DNA from: Raphanus sativus
Taxonomy: Eukaryota > Streptophyta > Magnoliopsida > Brassicales > Brassicaceae
Assembly (NCBI RefSeq): GCF_000801105.2
Contig: NC_079511.1
Coordinates: forward strand, 21,289,792-21,353,791
Length of the DNA: 64,000 nucleotides
Direction of reading: 5' to 3'
Shown here: positions 26,403 through 37,255 of the stretch, piece by piece
Numbering within the stretch: position 1 is the stretch's first letter
Layout: the number at the start of each line of letters is the position of its first letter
Translations under genes and position numbers: made by a program
The notes under the pieces: model-generated
What the model saw: only the letters and a program-made list of their open reading frames with translations
The model's database searches: none
Told to the model about the DNA's origin: nothing

Positions 26403-27420
26403 ACTCTTTTGCTTGTCCTCAAGCAAAACAAACGTTAGTCTCTCCAAAGGAGGTTTGAAAACAACATTACTCTTATTTTTGAAAACTTAAAAATCCTCAC
26501 TTCTTTGTCATATGAATATAAACGGTCTCAACTACGAACGCACGTTTATACCTTATCCTAGTTTAGCAACCAAATTCATCTATCCAACAACTTAGCAGAT
26601 CTTGTCTAAAATTCTCCTTTACTAACCTCATTTCTTAACGTAAGATAAAGGTGCGGGCTTTACCTTGGGAGTATCGATCAAAAGACACATGGAATCAACT
26701 CAAACAAGTTTTCTGAACACATAGGTAGTCTTCTCTGATCCCTTTCTCCCCTCATCTCTCTTCTCTGAATCTCTTATTAGTTTCAAATTCAATAGGTTTC
26801 GATGCCACAAAGGTCATCTAGTCTATCTCATTGACATTTGCATTGTAACTCATACATTTTTGACAAAGTGTAGCGAATAATGGGGTCTTTGGTAATTTAC
26901 ATATCCCTCGTTTCCACAATGTGTGATCATCCTTGAGATTTAGAATACTGGGATCGCAGGAGACACTCCTACCCCTCTGCCTCTCAAAAAATCATTTCAA
27001 TCTTTTATAACATAAACTTAGATCTTGAGACGCCGAAGAGAGAGAAGGAAGGGAACCAGAAGTGCACAGACTTATACCTTTTCAGTCTTGTAGGAGGATT
27101 CCGATCCGATGTATACCAAGCCTCAAGACAAGCTAAGATAGTCAGTATTAGGTTGGAGGTTAGCTTTGGTTCCTTTAACAATCTGGGCAAGTATGGCTAG
27201 TTGACAGGTTGGTCCACTTTGGTATCTCTAGTGCAATCTGTGGTTAATAGGTCTAGAGTAATGCCAAAGAGTGGTTTGAAAACCATTAATCAAAATTTAT
27301 ATTTTCTTTTTTGACTCGATAAAACAATTTTATTTTTGAAAAATAGATAATAAATGGTAACTGATAAATGTTAGTAACACCCTCCCCCAGACTTAAATTA
27401 CACGTCTCGGTGTAAGAATA
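26403..27420 (-). other. Athila 3' noncoding block with a second polypurine tract and hairpin
   Basis: About 1 kb of noncoding DNA between ORF-1 and the terminal polypurine tract, beginning on the plus strand with TTGCTTGTCCTCAAGCAAAA. Collinear relatives occur at 30217-31231 and, reversed, at about 57165-58190. At its inner edge is a second tract, CCTCCCCCAGACTT (27381-27394), next to the inverted repeat TTACAC..GTGTAA (27398-27415). Confidence 0.65.
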
Positions 27421-27761
27421 AGTAGAAGAAGTATAAATAAAATAGGAAATGTTAGAAGTGTGGATGTTGAAGCAAAGTGTCGTACCTTTCTGTCTTTCCC
27501 GTCGATCGATGTACCATAGATGGTATCGATCGACATGTGCACAGAATGTGTGATAGTGTGTTAGCACGGAACTCACTCACTCGTCTAGCTTGGCTCTCAA
27601 GTTAGCTCTGTTGTCAGTCCAAACACAAAGAAAATTAAACATACGAAAGAGTACAAAAGCATAAAACATAGATAAGTTTAAGAACATAAATTCTGCAAAT
27701 CCGAAACATAAAAGAAAATAAAAATAAAAAGTCTGAAAGATAAAGAGAAAAGATAATAAGG

Positions 27762-28645
27762 CTAGTCGGTGGCCTCCTCGTCCTCCTCCTGCTGGTACTG
27801 GTGAGATGGTCCTGGTACTGCTGCTCTGACACTCCTCCTGCTCGCACATGGTGGTCGCGTGACTCTAGCCCAGATGGCTCGAAGAGCACTCACGACCGAC
27901 CTCTGAAAGTCCGCCTCAGGCATCGGGACGTCTAGTATGTCCGGGAAGTCAGGAAGGGGAGCTACGGCTGCTACCTGGCGAGACTCGGTGATGAGATCCA
28001 GTAGGAACTCGTCGTCGGGCCTGAACCGGATCCTCTCGACCTGGTGGTCGAAGTCAGTGAGTGATGTGTGCGGGAGCTGAAACATACGGTAGCGGCGGTC
28101 AATCCTGAAGAACCAAAGAAGGCTCTCCTTGAGCCAGCCAGAGTTCATCAGGTGCTGCTCGTCCATGAAGAGGTGGCGGCGGTCCGCGGTATTCCTGTCC
28201 AGACGGACACCACAGAACTCAAAGATCGGTGTGAGAAGACTACCACGAGAAGGGTTTCTTCTTCAGCGAGATCAGATGCTCGGCGAAGAGAGCTCCAAGG
28301 TTGGGGACTACCAGCCCCGCAGTGTCGAGGTGAGAGAGATCGACCAGTCCGTTCATCGCTGGGAAGAGCAGTGAGAGATCATGTAGGCGCACCTTGTTGG
28401 ACTCCATCTTGCACAACAGAGTGTTGGTAATATCCCGGAGGAAATAGCGGAGCATCGGGTGACGAACGTCTGACTGAGTCGCTGCGCCGCTCCAGCTTCC
28501 TGTGCCTATGATCTTCCAGAAGTCGCTCGCACCTGGAAGAGGCGAAACCTGCAAGATGTCGCATCCTCCTCGAAACCGAAGATGCCGCAGAGCTGGGGGA
28601 TGGTGAGAGAGTATCTCTTCCCCCTCGCAAAGAAAAGAGAACGCC
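27762..28645 (-). pseudogene. Athila ORF-1, C-terminal part
   Basis: On the minus strand, across two frames: FFARGKRYSLTIPQLCGIFGF, then a frameshift near 28570, then WKIIGTG, VRHPMLRYF, LLCKMESNKVRLHDLSLLF and NLGALFAEHLISLKKKPF. These blocks belong to the ATHILA ORF-1 family (Pfam PF03078 as I recall), encoded downstream of pol where some retroelements carry an envelope-like gene. A further frame at 27762-28166 continues to an acidic end. The N-terminal part lies at 31976-32440, on the far side of an inserted fragment. Function is unknown; I see no signal peptide or fusion motif. Confidence 0.7.
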
Positions 28646-28850
28646 GTCGCCCACAATGTGATAAAACACTTCAAAAATATAAGCAGCTTGGAACAACTTA
28701 GAGGAAAGCAAGCCTTGACAATCAATACAGATATCACAACTTACCCAGTAGAGCTTACTCTCTACGAAGATATCGACCGACGAGACTACATGTGGAGGAG
28801 TTGTTGACGGCAACAGCGCCAAATTTGATAGTGCTCAACGGCGCCAAATT

Positions 28851-30204
28851 TGATAGTGCTCAAATTACCCAGTAGAACTTACTCTCTCAAATAAGAGGTA
28901 CATCTGTAGTACTTAGGGATCGAATCACGAGGAGGTAGGGAACCAATTAAATAAAATCTACTAATCAATCCTAGGTGAAGTTGGTTTATATGATGGAAAT
29001 AAAAATAGCAATTCCTAAAATGAGTAAGGTAGTTGCTCTAACTAACAATATGATGCGTTGTTTAAATGTGATAAAGAGTGCTAGACATAGGGCTTTTATT
29101 CAGGAATGAAGATTATAATTTCTATAAATGCTTTAACAAGTTGCTTGCATGAACTATAGATCTCAGCCGCTTAACTCTAGTGATGTCTCACTGGTTAAAT
29201 AATCTAGATCTCTGGCCTCAACTGTCGTATGTTGACACAAAAAAAGAGTCGATCGACATCTTTTTGAGATATCGATCGATACACCTTTCGCTCGGCAATC
29301 GATTCACCTGTCAGGATATCGATCGACGGCTTCTAGATATGCCTAAGCGCGAGCCGATAATGAACACTAGGTCTCAAGGAGGGCTGTCGCTCTTCTCAAC
29401 AGGAGACAAGCTAGTTCAAATGGATAATTCAAGATAATCAAAGATCCTAGTGATCTATATTCTAGTTAGCTAATCTAGAACGGGCATAGGGTGCAATCCA
29501 ATTTATGAGTATCACAACTTAGCAATTATAGTTTGAGGCTAATCACACAAACCTATTTAAACCCTAGATCTAACAAGTAGACTACTCAGACATAGCTAAG
29601 CGATTCATGACAATAGATAGATGAAAGAATTGCATAGATAGAAATAAGTAGAAATACAAAAGGAGATGATAAATCTCTCCAACCTCTCAAGACAAATAAA
29701 ACTCTAGTCTTTCTCTCACACTCTCTGCTTAGACTCTCAAGGCTTGCTTTTCTCTAAGTTGTTCAAAGCTTGCCGTCAAAAACACTTAGTAGGAATATTT
29801 AAGCATTTCCATTAGGTTAAAAACTCGCCAGGGGTAATCTCGTAATTTGGTGAAGTCTCGGTGAAGTAGTCGGCTAAACCATTTCGTCCTCGATATCGAT
29901 CGACAACACAGGATGTGTATCGATCGATTATAATCTTCTAGTACGCGGATCTTCTCAGCTACATCGATCGACAACTTAGGATGAGTATCGATCGATTATA
30001 ATCGCAATGTTAACTTCCGACTTGGTCTTGAATGGTCAACTCGGGTGTATCATCTCTTGCACTCCAAAATGCTCCAAAAACATCACTTTCTCACAAAATG
30101 CTCTTGAACCTGAAAACATACCTAACATGCTAGAAAACAGATTAAATATAAAATAAAATACTAGTATACCATGGTTAAAAACAGGTAAAATCCATGGTAT
30201 ATCA
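28851..30204 (-). repeat. LTR of the inserted fragment
   Basis: 1354 bp, TGATAGTGCTC to GGTATATCA, clearly related to but diverged from the outer Athila LTRs. TCGATCGA motifs lie at 29248, 29271, 29298 and 29318, and as pairs 24 bp apart at 29895/29919 and 29963/29987. The inverted repeat TATACCATGG (30165-30174) / CCATGGTATA (30192-30201) is perfect. Confidence 0.85.
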
Positions 30205-31212
30205 ACTCCCCCAGATTTACTCCTTTGCTTGTCCTCAAGCAAAAACAGTAGTCTTTGGAAAATGTTTGAAAACAACAGGAACTCAAAGATTCAAAATATT
30301 GAAGTCATCACTCTATGGGTTTGCAATTCATGTCTAAACATCCTAATAACAGAAGTTCATTATGTCTTATCCTAGCTTAGAAACCAAACTCATCTAGTTA
30401 ACAACTTAGCAAATCTCATCTGACATTCCCCTCTACTAACCTCATTTCTTAACATAAAATAAAAGTGCAGGCTTTACCGTGGGAGTATCGATCAAAAGAC
30501 ACATGAATTCAACTCAAACAGGTATTTGAACACACATGTAGTCTTCTCTGATTCCTTTCTCCCCTCATCTCTCTTCTCTGAATCTCTTATTAGTTTCAAT
30601 TTCAACAGGTTTCGATGCCACATAGGTCATCTAGTCTATATCATTGACATTTGCATTGTAACTCATACATTTTTGACAAAGTGTAGCGAATAATGGGGTC
30701 TTTGGTAATTTACCTATCCCTCGTTTCCACAATGTGTGATCATCCTTGAGATTTAGAATACTGGGGTCACAGGAGAAACTCCTACCCCTCTGCCTCTCAA
30801 AAAATCATTTCAATCTTTTATAACATAAACTTAGATCTTGAGACGCTGAAGAGAGAGAATGAAGGGAACCAGAAACACACAGACTTTTTACCTTCCAAAC
30901 TTGTAAGAGGATTCCGATCCAGTGATTTCTAAGTCGCAAGACAAGCAAATAAGTCAGTATTAGTGTTGGAGATCAGCTTTGGTTCCTTCAAACAATCTTA
31001 GCTAGTGTATATAGATGGCATGTTGATCCACTTTAGCATCTTTAGTACTATCTGCAATCAGTAATCTAGAATGGTGCTAAAGAGTGGTCAGACAATCAAA
31101 TATAAATCTATATCAATGTTCCTATTTAATACTTATGCGAAAAATAATTTTGAAAAACAATTTGAATAAAAACCAAAATAAACACATATTAGTAAACTCC
31201 CCCAGACTTAAA

Positions 31213-31231
31213 TTACACTGTCCCAGTGTAA
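31213..31231. other. Hairpin beside the internal polypurine tract
   Basis: TTACACTG-TCC-CAGTGTAA is a perfect 8-bp stem with a 3-base loop. It adjoins CTCCCCAGACTTA (31198-31210), an internal polypurine tract on the minus strand. The related hairpin in the host element is at 27398-27415. Confidence 0.6.
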
Positions 31232-31419
31232 CACATCCGATAGTGAGGTAAATAAAATAAATCATAATTAATAAATATAACAAGTTAGAATGATTAAACC
31301 TGATCGACAAGGTGTCGATCGATTCGTAATGGTGTACGTCGATCGTTAGTAATGGTCGTGCTTTCGAGCGATATGAATGGTAAATATCGGTCGACGGAAT
31401 CATCATTCTACTCGGATCT

Positions 31420-31961
31420 TATAAAAAACTGCAAAATAAATCCGAAAAATAAAAGCAAAAATGAAAATAATAAAATAAAGGAAAATAAAAAAAACATAAT
31501 AATGGGTTGCCTCCCACTCAGCGCTTTGTTATAGTCATTTAGCTTGACTGTGGTAGGTGTGTGACTGAGGGGGTGCAGTGGGGGTTGTTTCCTGGTGGGC
31601 AAACATTTCCCTCATCTTTGGACTCAGCAGCAGTGAAGCTTCTTGTGGCATCATCTGATCCTGTCCATCTAGGATATATCTTTGCTAAATCTGCTTTGAT
31701 GACTTGCAACCTTCTGTCCAAATCCTCCATGTCTAACTGATGCTGATAGAAATCAAATCTTGAATGCTCAGGTAGTTCTTCATGTTGTTCTTTGTCGTGC
31801 TGGTCTTGAATCTGTTGATCTTGATCTGCCAAGGATTCTGTATCGATCGATGCTACAACTTGTGCGTTGGTCGTTTCGCTGGGAGTTCTGTCAGTCGACT
31901 CAGTATCAACTGTGTCGATCGATTCTGAGCGTTGGCCTTGGTACTCAAGATTTCTCTGCAT
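31420..31961 (-). pseudogene. 3' end of the fragment's polyprotein (SID-rich, ends ..SGRQP)
   Basis: A 140-codon frame (31539-31961) with acidic, glutamine-rich sequence containing SIDT repeats, then, after a frameshift near 31550, LNDYNKALSGRQP and a stop. The same terminal peptide type ends the coding part of the element at 49982-58456 (LNDYNKVLSGRQP), so this fragment belongs to that non-autonomous family. The region 31842-31923 carries a 24-bp-phased motif set. No enzymatic domain. Confidence 0.55.
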
Positions 31962-31975
31962 ACTGGGTAATCTCC

Positions 31976-32440
31976 ATTATTCGTGCGATGTTAGCCCTGT
32001 CATTGCGGTAGGTGAGACGGACAGAGGCCATGAACTGGCGCACCAACGGGACGTGGAGGTCGTAGGCGTGTGTGGCTATGTTGCCCAGGCCGAGCTGAGC
32101 AATCATCGCGTACAGATCATCCTGGACCCGCATCTTGTGTGTGACCTTCGGGTCAATGAAGCGTGTGGGCTCGATGTTGACGTCGAGCCAGGTGTTGTAG
32201 TGCAAGCTGTCGTAGTCATCCCACTGCTCGGTGAGCTCTCTCTCCAGACACTCGTTGCTGGAGATGACCGCCCTCGGGGCCGAGAAGTCGTGACCCTCTG
32301 TGTACTCGATGGGGTCTTATCATCACGTGGCCATGGAGGCCTCTCGTCGTCCCTCGGAGCTCGTGGCTGCCGGCGGTGTGAAGGGCCAGCGGGATCACTC
32401 CTCCTCTTCATCCTCCTCTCTCTCTCTCTCAACGTCCGAA
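31976..32440 (-). pseudogene. Athila ORF-1, N-terminal part
   Basis: A basic start (KRRSDPAGPSHRR, WPRDD) and, after a frameshift near 32200, FIDPKVTHKMRVQDDLYAMI, AQLGLGNIATHAYDLHVPLV and RQFMASVRLTYRND. These fit the start of ATHILA ORF-1. Collinearity stops at IARIME, where the inserted fragment begins; the rest resumes at 28645. The 240-codon plus-strand frame across this stretch is its antisense shadow. Confidence 0.65.
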
Positions 32441-33284
32441 TCTGTGCTCATCTGAAAAGAAAGGTAACAAATGAAGTTATCATTAGTCTGCAAGAAAGAG
32501 TCATATCGACCGATGCACACTCGTGCGTGTCGATCGATAGATCAAATCAGTGTTCATCAGAAAATCGGAAATCGATCGACATGACATAGTCTTTGTCGAT
32601 CGATAGCGACTCGCGAAACCTGCAAATCAACAATTCATACGAAAAACAAATCGAAAGAGAGGATCTAAGCAAAATAAACTATCCTAGCACTTAGATAAAC
32701 AGTTAAAACATCTAAAACAACCTAAAAATGCACCAAATCAACCCGATTTCGCCTATTTCAATACCTTGGAGAATGAGAGAAAAGCTAATGGAAACAGATG
32801 GAGAACTTGAAATCGAGTGGTTTTGGGCAAAGATTCGATGGAAATTGCCAAGAAACGAGAGAGAAAAAGAGATTTGAAGAATCGGCTAGGGTTTGAGAAA
32901 TAAGGGAATAAGAGGCTGATGTCGAGTTAAATGAGAAGTTGCCTCGACATCCCCGTGTCGATCGATACAACACTGTTGATATCGATCGATTGCTATGCAA
33001 TTGGAAAAGTAAATGCTAAAAAAATAATTTAAATATCACTAACTAATAATTAAAAATTCTAACTAAAATAATTAAGTAAAGATAAAAATAAAAATAAAAA
33101 CTAAAATAAATAATAAAAATAAAAATAAAAATAAGGATGAAAATTTTAAATGAAAATGAATTAAAAATAAAGAGATAAAAATAAAAATGGGTTGTCTCTC
33201 ATTCAGCGCTTAGTTTAAAGTCTTTAGCACGACTTAGGATAACTGTATTTAGTTATCACGGGGTGGTAGCAGCGGAAGGGGCTT
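32441..33284. other. Noncoding spacer between pol and ORF-1
   Basis: No gene on either strand. Phased TCGATCGA motifs at 32505/32529, 32571/32595 and 32957/32981. Long AAAATAAAAATAA runs at about 33010-33190. At 33189-33240 the minus strand reads a degenerate ..ALNERQP, corresponding to the SGRQP end seen in the related elements. A perfect 16-bp palindrome ACTAACGATCGTTAGT is at 33354-33369, just inside the pol end. Confidence 0.55.
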
Positions 33285-35302
33285 TATGTCTGGTGGTTTG
33301 GCCCAAGAATGCTTTACTCGCTGCCCATTTATTGTGAACTCGTCGCCTTCTTCACTAACGATCGTTAGTGCTCCGGAAGATTTTACTTGATGGTAAAAGG
33401 TCCTGACCAACGAGATCTTAGTTTTCCAGGGAAAAGGTTTAATCTGGAGTTATATAAGAGAACTTGATCGTTCGGTTCAAAGTGTCTAGATATGATCTTC
33501 TTATCGTGATAACCTTTTGTTCGTTCCTTATATAACTTCGAATTCTCATATGCCAAATGTCGTATTTCATCGTTGAGCTGAATTAGACGTCTCTCGACAG
33601 CTGGTTTGATATCAAAATTTAGTAATTTGGTTGCCCAGGCTGCCTTGTTCTCCAGTTCAACTGGTAAGTGGCATGATTTCCCATAAAGTAAGTGAAAGGG
33701 TGTCGTTCTCAGTGGTGTTTTGTAAGTGGTCCGATATGCCCATAAGGCATTATCTAGTTTGCGAGACCAATCCTTCCTATCTATTCGAACAGTCTTTTCC
33801 AAGATTTCCTTGATTTGTCGGTTCGAAACTTCCACTTGTCCACTGGTTTGTGGGTGATAAGGTGTAGCCACTCGATGGTGGACACCATTCTTCTCAAGTA
33901 ATCGGTCGAAAACTTTGTTGATGAAGTGTGATCCACCGTCACTAATGACTATTCTGGGAACTCCAAATCTTGGGAAGATAGTGCTCTTGAAAAGTTTGAC
34001 AACTACATACGCATCATTTGTTGGGGAAGCAACTGCTTCGACCCATTTTGAAACGTAGTCTACAGCGACCAGGATATATTTGTTTCCATAAGAAGATGGG
34101 AAGAAGCCCATAAAATCTATTCCCCAACAGTCGAAGACTTCTACTTCCAAGATAAAGTTTTGTTCCATCTCATGTCTCTTGCCTATTTTTCCTCTCCTCT
34201 GACATCTGTCGCATTGTGCTATATGAGCGTGAACATCGCGAAATATTGTTGGCCACCAAAATCCTGCTTGGAGAATTTTGGAAACTGTTTTAAAAGTGGC
34301 GAAATGTCTTGCGTAGTCAGAGCTATGACATTGGTAAATAATGTTCGAAATTTCAGCTTCAGAGACGCATCTTCTATATATGCCGTCAGAACAGTGCTTG
34401 TAGAGATAGGGCTCGTCCCAATGGTATCTTCGAACTTCATGAAAGATTTTTTTTCTTTCATAACCTTTTAAATTTTTTTGGTTCAAAATCAGCGGCTAGA
34501 TAGTTAACTATATCGGCATACCAGGGTCGATCTTGATGTTCCGTCCAATCGCATTTTTTCTTGTAGAGAGACATCGGATATGTTATGATTCAAGGCATTA
34601 CAGGCAACCTTAACTGGTATGTCAATAAGTTCTGTTGATGTTCTGTTGATTTTCTGTTGCTGATGGATACGATTGATCCTGCATCAGTAGTGTCGGTTGA
34701 CAATTCGTCATTATATATATGCCGTCAGAACAGTGCTTGTAGAGATAGGGCTCGTCCCAATGGTATCTTCGAACTTCATGAAAGAATTTTTTTCTTTCAG
34801 AACCTTTTAAATTTTTTTGGTTCAGAATCAGCGGCTAGATAGTTAACTATATCGGCATACCAGGGTCGATCTTGATGTTCCGTCCAATCGCATTTTTTCT
34901 TGTAGAGAGACATCGGATATGTTATGATTCAAGGCATTACAGGCAACCTTAACTGGTATGTCAATAAGTTCTGTTGATGTTCTGTTGATTTTCTGTTGCT
35001 GATGGATACGATTGATCCTGCATCAGTAGTGTCGGTTGACAATTCGTCATTAGATTCATCCAATAATCCGTCAGATATGAGCAATATGTGGCCTATGAAC
35101 GACGTGTCCAAAAGAGCGATATTCTCTGTAGGGAAGTAATCATCTATAGGAACTTTATCCTCAATTCGAATTCTGGAAAGATGATCAGCGACTCCATTGT
35201 CTACTCCTCTTTTATCTTTGATCTCAATATCAATTCTTGGAGTAGTAAGATCCATCTTATGAGTCTTGGTTTAGCATCTTTCTTCTGCATTAAATATTTG
35301 AT
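33285..35302 (-). pseudogene. Athila RNase H end and integrase
   Basis: From the insertion edge at 35302 the minus strand continues the RNase H (IKYLMQKKDAKPRLIRWILL, then VADHLSRIRIE). After a duplicated, interrupted stretch, a 367-codon frame (33383-34486) is an integrase: zinc-binding H-x-H..C-x2-C ending CDRCQRRG, first aspartate in WGIDFMGFF, second in VISDGGSHF, and the glutamate in [18 protein letters not shown], followed by the [11 protein letters not shown] end and GQRVKHSW. The three catalytic residues are all present. Integrase joins the DNA copy to the host chromosome. The frame is cut from the rest of pol by stops, the 339-bp duplication and the 8.65-kb insertion. Confidence 0.85.
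34373..35050. repeat. 339-bp tandem duplication within Athila pol
   Basis: The sequence from TATATATGCCGTCAGAAC to GACAATTCGTCATTA occurs twice, at about 34373-34711 and 34712-35050, nearly identical; GCCGTCAG starts at 34382 and 34721. It covers the linker between RNase H and integrase. The period is a multiple of three. High identity between copies suggests a late event. Confidence 0.85.
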
Positions 35303-35307
35303 AGCAG

Positions 35308-37239
35308 TGTGGGAACCGAAATTCGCACTGTCGATTTTGATTAAGTAAAACGGAGGAAAGCTAAGTAAACCTAACTTTCCCTGAAGGTCCGGATTCTCTG
35401 CGACAACCAACGACAAGTGATCAAATAAATACGGAAAGGTTTTATTGAGATTTGGGACTGGACCTTAAGGAAGGCTGTCTACGTACCCCTTTCGAGGATC
35501 AAGTCGGACGTAGTTCAGTTGGAAGGGTTTGAACAAGAGATCGAACTGCCTGGCGGAGTTCGTCTAGTATGAGCGTTAGTCATAGAAACGGGCATGTCGA
35601 GAATAATGCCTAGGGTTTCTATGTGCGGAACTCTAAGTAAAAGGATTGTTAGATCCTTCCGAGAGAGACAGGGGCCTGCGGACAAGATGAAAATAGGACG
35701 AGAGGCGGCCGGACGTTCTAGGTCCTACCTTGCTAGTCTACCGCCTAAATTCTAAGCTCTTAACCTAACAGGAGCTCTCTCTCTTAATGATTTTCGCTCT
35801 CCTTTTCTTCCTCTCCCAAAGCTCCTTTATATACTCCTTCTTATGACGGTCTATTCTCCTTCTGGGCCGCAAGGCGGGCTTCTTTCCATTTTCGTCGGCC
35901 TCCATTTTTATCGGGAAACTTGACATTTATCTTCGGGAAACTTGACATTTATCCTTCCGAAAATTTAGCATTTATCTTGTTATGTAAAGATAAACGTAAA
36001 TCGTCGTATCTACCTCAGATAATCGTAAACGGACTGTCCGATCGTGTTTGGTCCCTTTCGGGCCGTCTCTGGGACTTCCGTTGTTTTCTACGATTTCTTC
36101 GGAGGTTCTTCATTCGTTCGTAGAGTTGAGACGAGTGGTGTCTTAAGATAACCATCGCTGTTTCGTACGAAGAATTTAAGATCTTTCTTCCCGTCGATAT
36201 CTTACGAGTTCCCGAAGTTTTTCCGACGGTCCTAGATTGGAGTAAGAAGCGGAGTTTCGTACGCGGAATCTAAATGATTCGTCCTGCGAGGACTTGGGAA
36301 AGACTCGAAGTACAGACTTCCGATGGCCGGGGACTTGTATACCGGAGATTGTTGTTCGAAGACCCGAGCCAGCACGGGGCTAGCCGCTCGGCGACCACGG
36401 CCAGCACGGGCGCTAGCCGCCGGCGGCCACGGCCAGCACGGGGCTAGCCGCCCGGCGACCACGGCCAGCACGGGCGCTAGCCGGCGGCGGCCACGGCCAG
36501 CACGGGGCTAGCCGCCCGGCGACCACGGCCAGCACGGGCGCTAGCCGCCGGCGGCCATGGCCAGCACGGGGCTAGCCGCCCGGCGGCCATGGCCACTACG
36601 GGGGCTAGCCGCCGGCGGCCACGGCCAGCACGGGGGCTAGCCGCCCGGCGGCTACGGACCAGCACGTGCGTCTCGACGAGGGCTTCGATTTGATATGTTG
36701 ATCGTTTTCTGGGTCCTCACGGTTTGAGAGAACGGGCTCTTTGAAGTTTCCCGGCGGCCAGGACCAGCACGGGGGCTAGCCGCCCGGCGGCCAGGACCAG
36801 CACGGGGGCTAGCCGGCGGCGGCCAGGACCAGCACGTGTGTCTCGACGAGGGCTTCGATTTGATATCTTGATCGTTCTCTGGGTCCTCACGGTTTGAGAG
36901 AACGGGCTCTTAGAAGTTTCAAGGCGGATTCCTTGTCGTTCGGCCTATCCAAACTTAGATCACTTCCCGTTTCTTCCGTATACTTTCGTATGGTCGTGTC
37001 ATCTCAGCTACGGACCTAATGTCTCTCGGTTCTTCTTGATTGTATCATCGAAGTTTTACGACTAAATCTGAGTTGGTTTTTCTCGTAAAGTTTATCGTGT
37101 AAAACAAGAACGATCGACTTTAACATATGTTTTTAAGCTGTACGACTTGTTTTGCTTTCGACGCTTGTTTTATGGAAAGTCCGCGCATGATAAATATTTT
37201 TAGCCGTTGATTTCAAGATAACCGTTTTTGACCCCAACA
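35308..37239 (-). repeat. Left LTR of the minisatellite element
   Basis: 1932 bp. It contains a minisatellite of about nine 32-bp units at 36368-36670 and a shorter related block at about 36750-36840. Apart from repeat number it is almost identical to the right LTR. Confidence 0.9.
36368..36670. repeat. GC-rich minisatellite, about 9 units of 32 bp (left LTR)
   Basis: Units alternate between two forms: GCCAGCACGGGGCTAGCCGC with CCGGCGACCACG, and GCCAGCACGGGCGCTAGCCG with CCGGCGGCCACG, so the higher-order period is about 64 bp. GCTAGC and CCGCCGGCGG are palindromic. Frames read through it (36323-36511, 36477-36665) are repeat translations, not genes. Confidence 0.9.
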
Positions 37240-37255
37240 GTTAGCCCCCAGCCTG
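37240..37255 (-). other. Polypurine tract of the minisatellite element
   Basis: Minus strand CAGGCTGGGGGCTAAC directly precedes the left LTR, fitting a plus-strand primer. It gives the element its minus orientation. Confidence 0.65.

Larger units (their letters stand above)
28646..31975 (-). mobile_element. Permuted fragment of a related LTR element inserted in Athila ORF-1
   Basis: Read on the minus strand, this is 3' coding end and 3' noncoding block (31975-30217), polypurine tract (about 30205-30216), one complete LTR (30204-28851), primer site (28836-28849), then about 190 bp of leader. So one LTR has a polypurine tract on its upstream side and a primer site on its downstream side, as in a one-LTR circle or a tandem junction. 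A 25-bp duplication (CAACRGCGCCAAATTTGATAGTGCT) lies at the LTR edge. At 28740-28766 a short LTR-like piece (TTACCCAGTAGAGCTTACTC) recurs. No target duplication was found at the outer junctions. Confidence 0.6.

Noticed and set aside
28068..28430. Plus-strand frames over Athila ORF-1
   Set aside because: Antisense of the conserved ORF-1 blocks; no independent motif.
31867..32589. 240-codon plus-strand open frame
   Set aside because: It is the antisense of the Athila ORF-1 start and polypurine-rich spacer. Its peptide shows no motif, and the minus strand has family-specific blocks.
36323..36665. Open frames on both strands in the GC-rich array
   Set aside because: They are translations of the 32-bp minisatellite (Ala/Arg/Gly/Pro repeats) and change with unit number.
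36368..36670. CRISPR-like look of regularly spaced repeats
   Set aside because: The genome is a plant; there are no unique spacers between constant repeats, as the whole unit is repeated.
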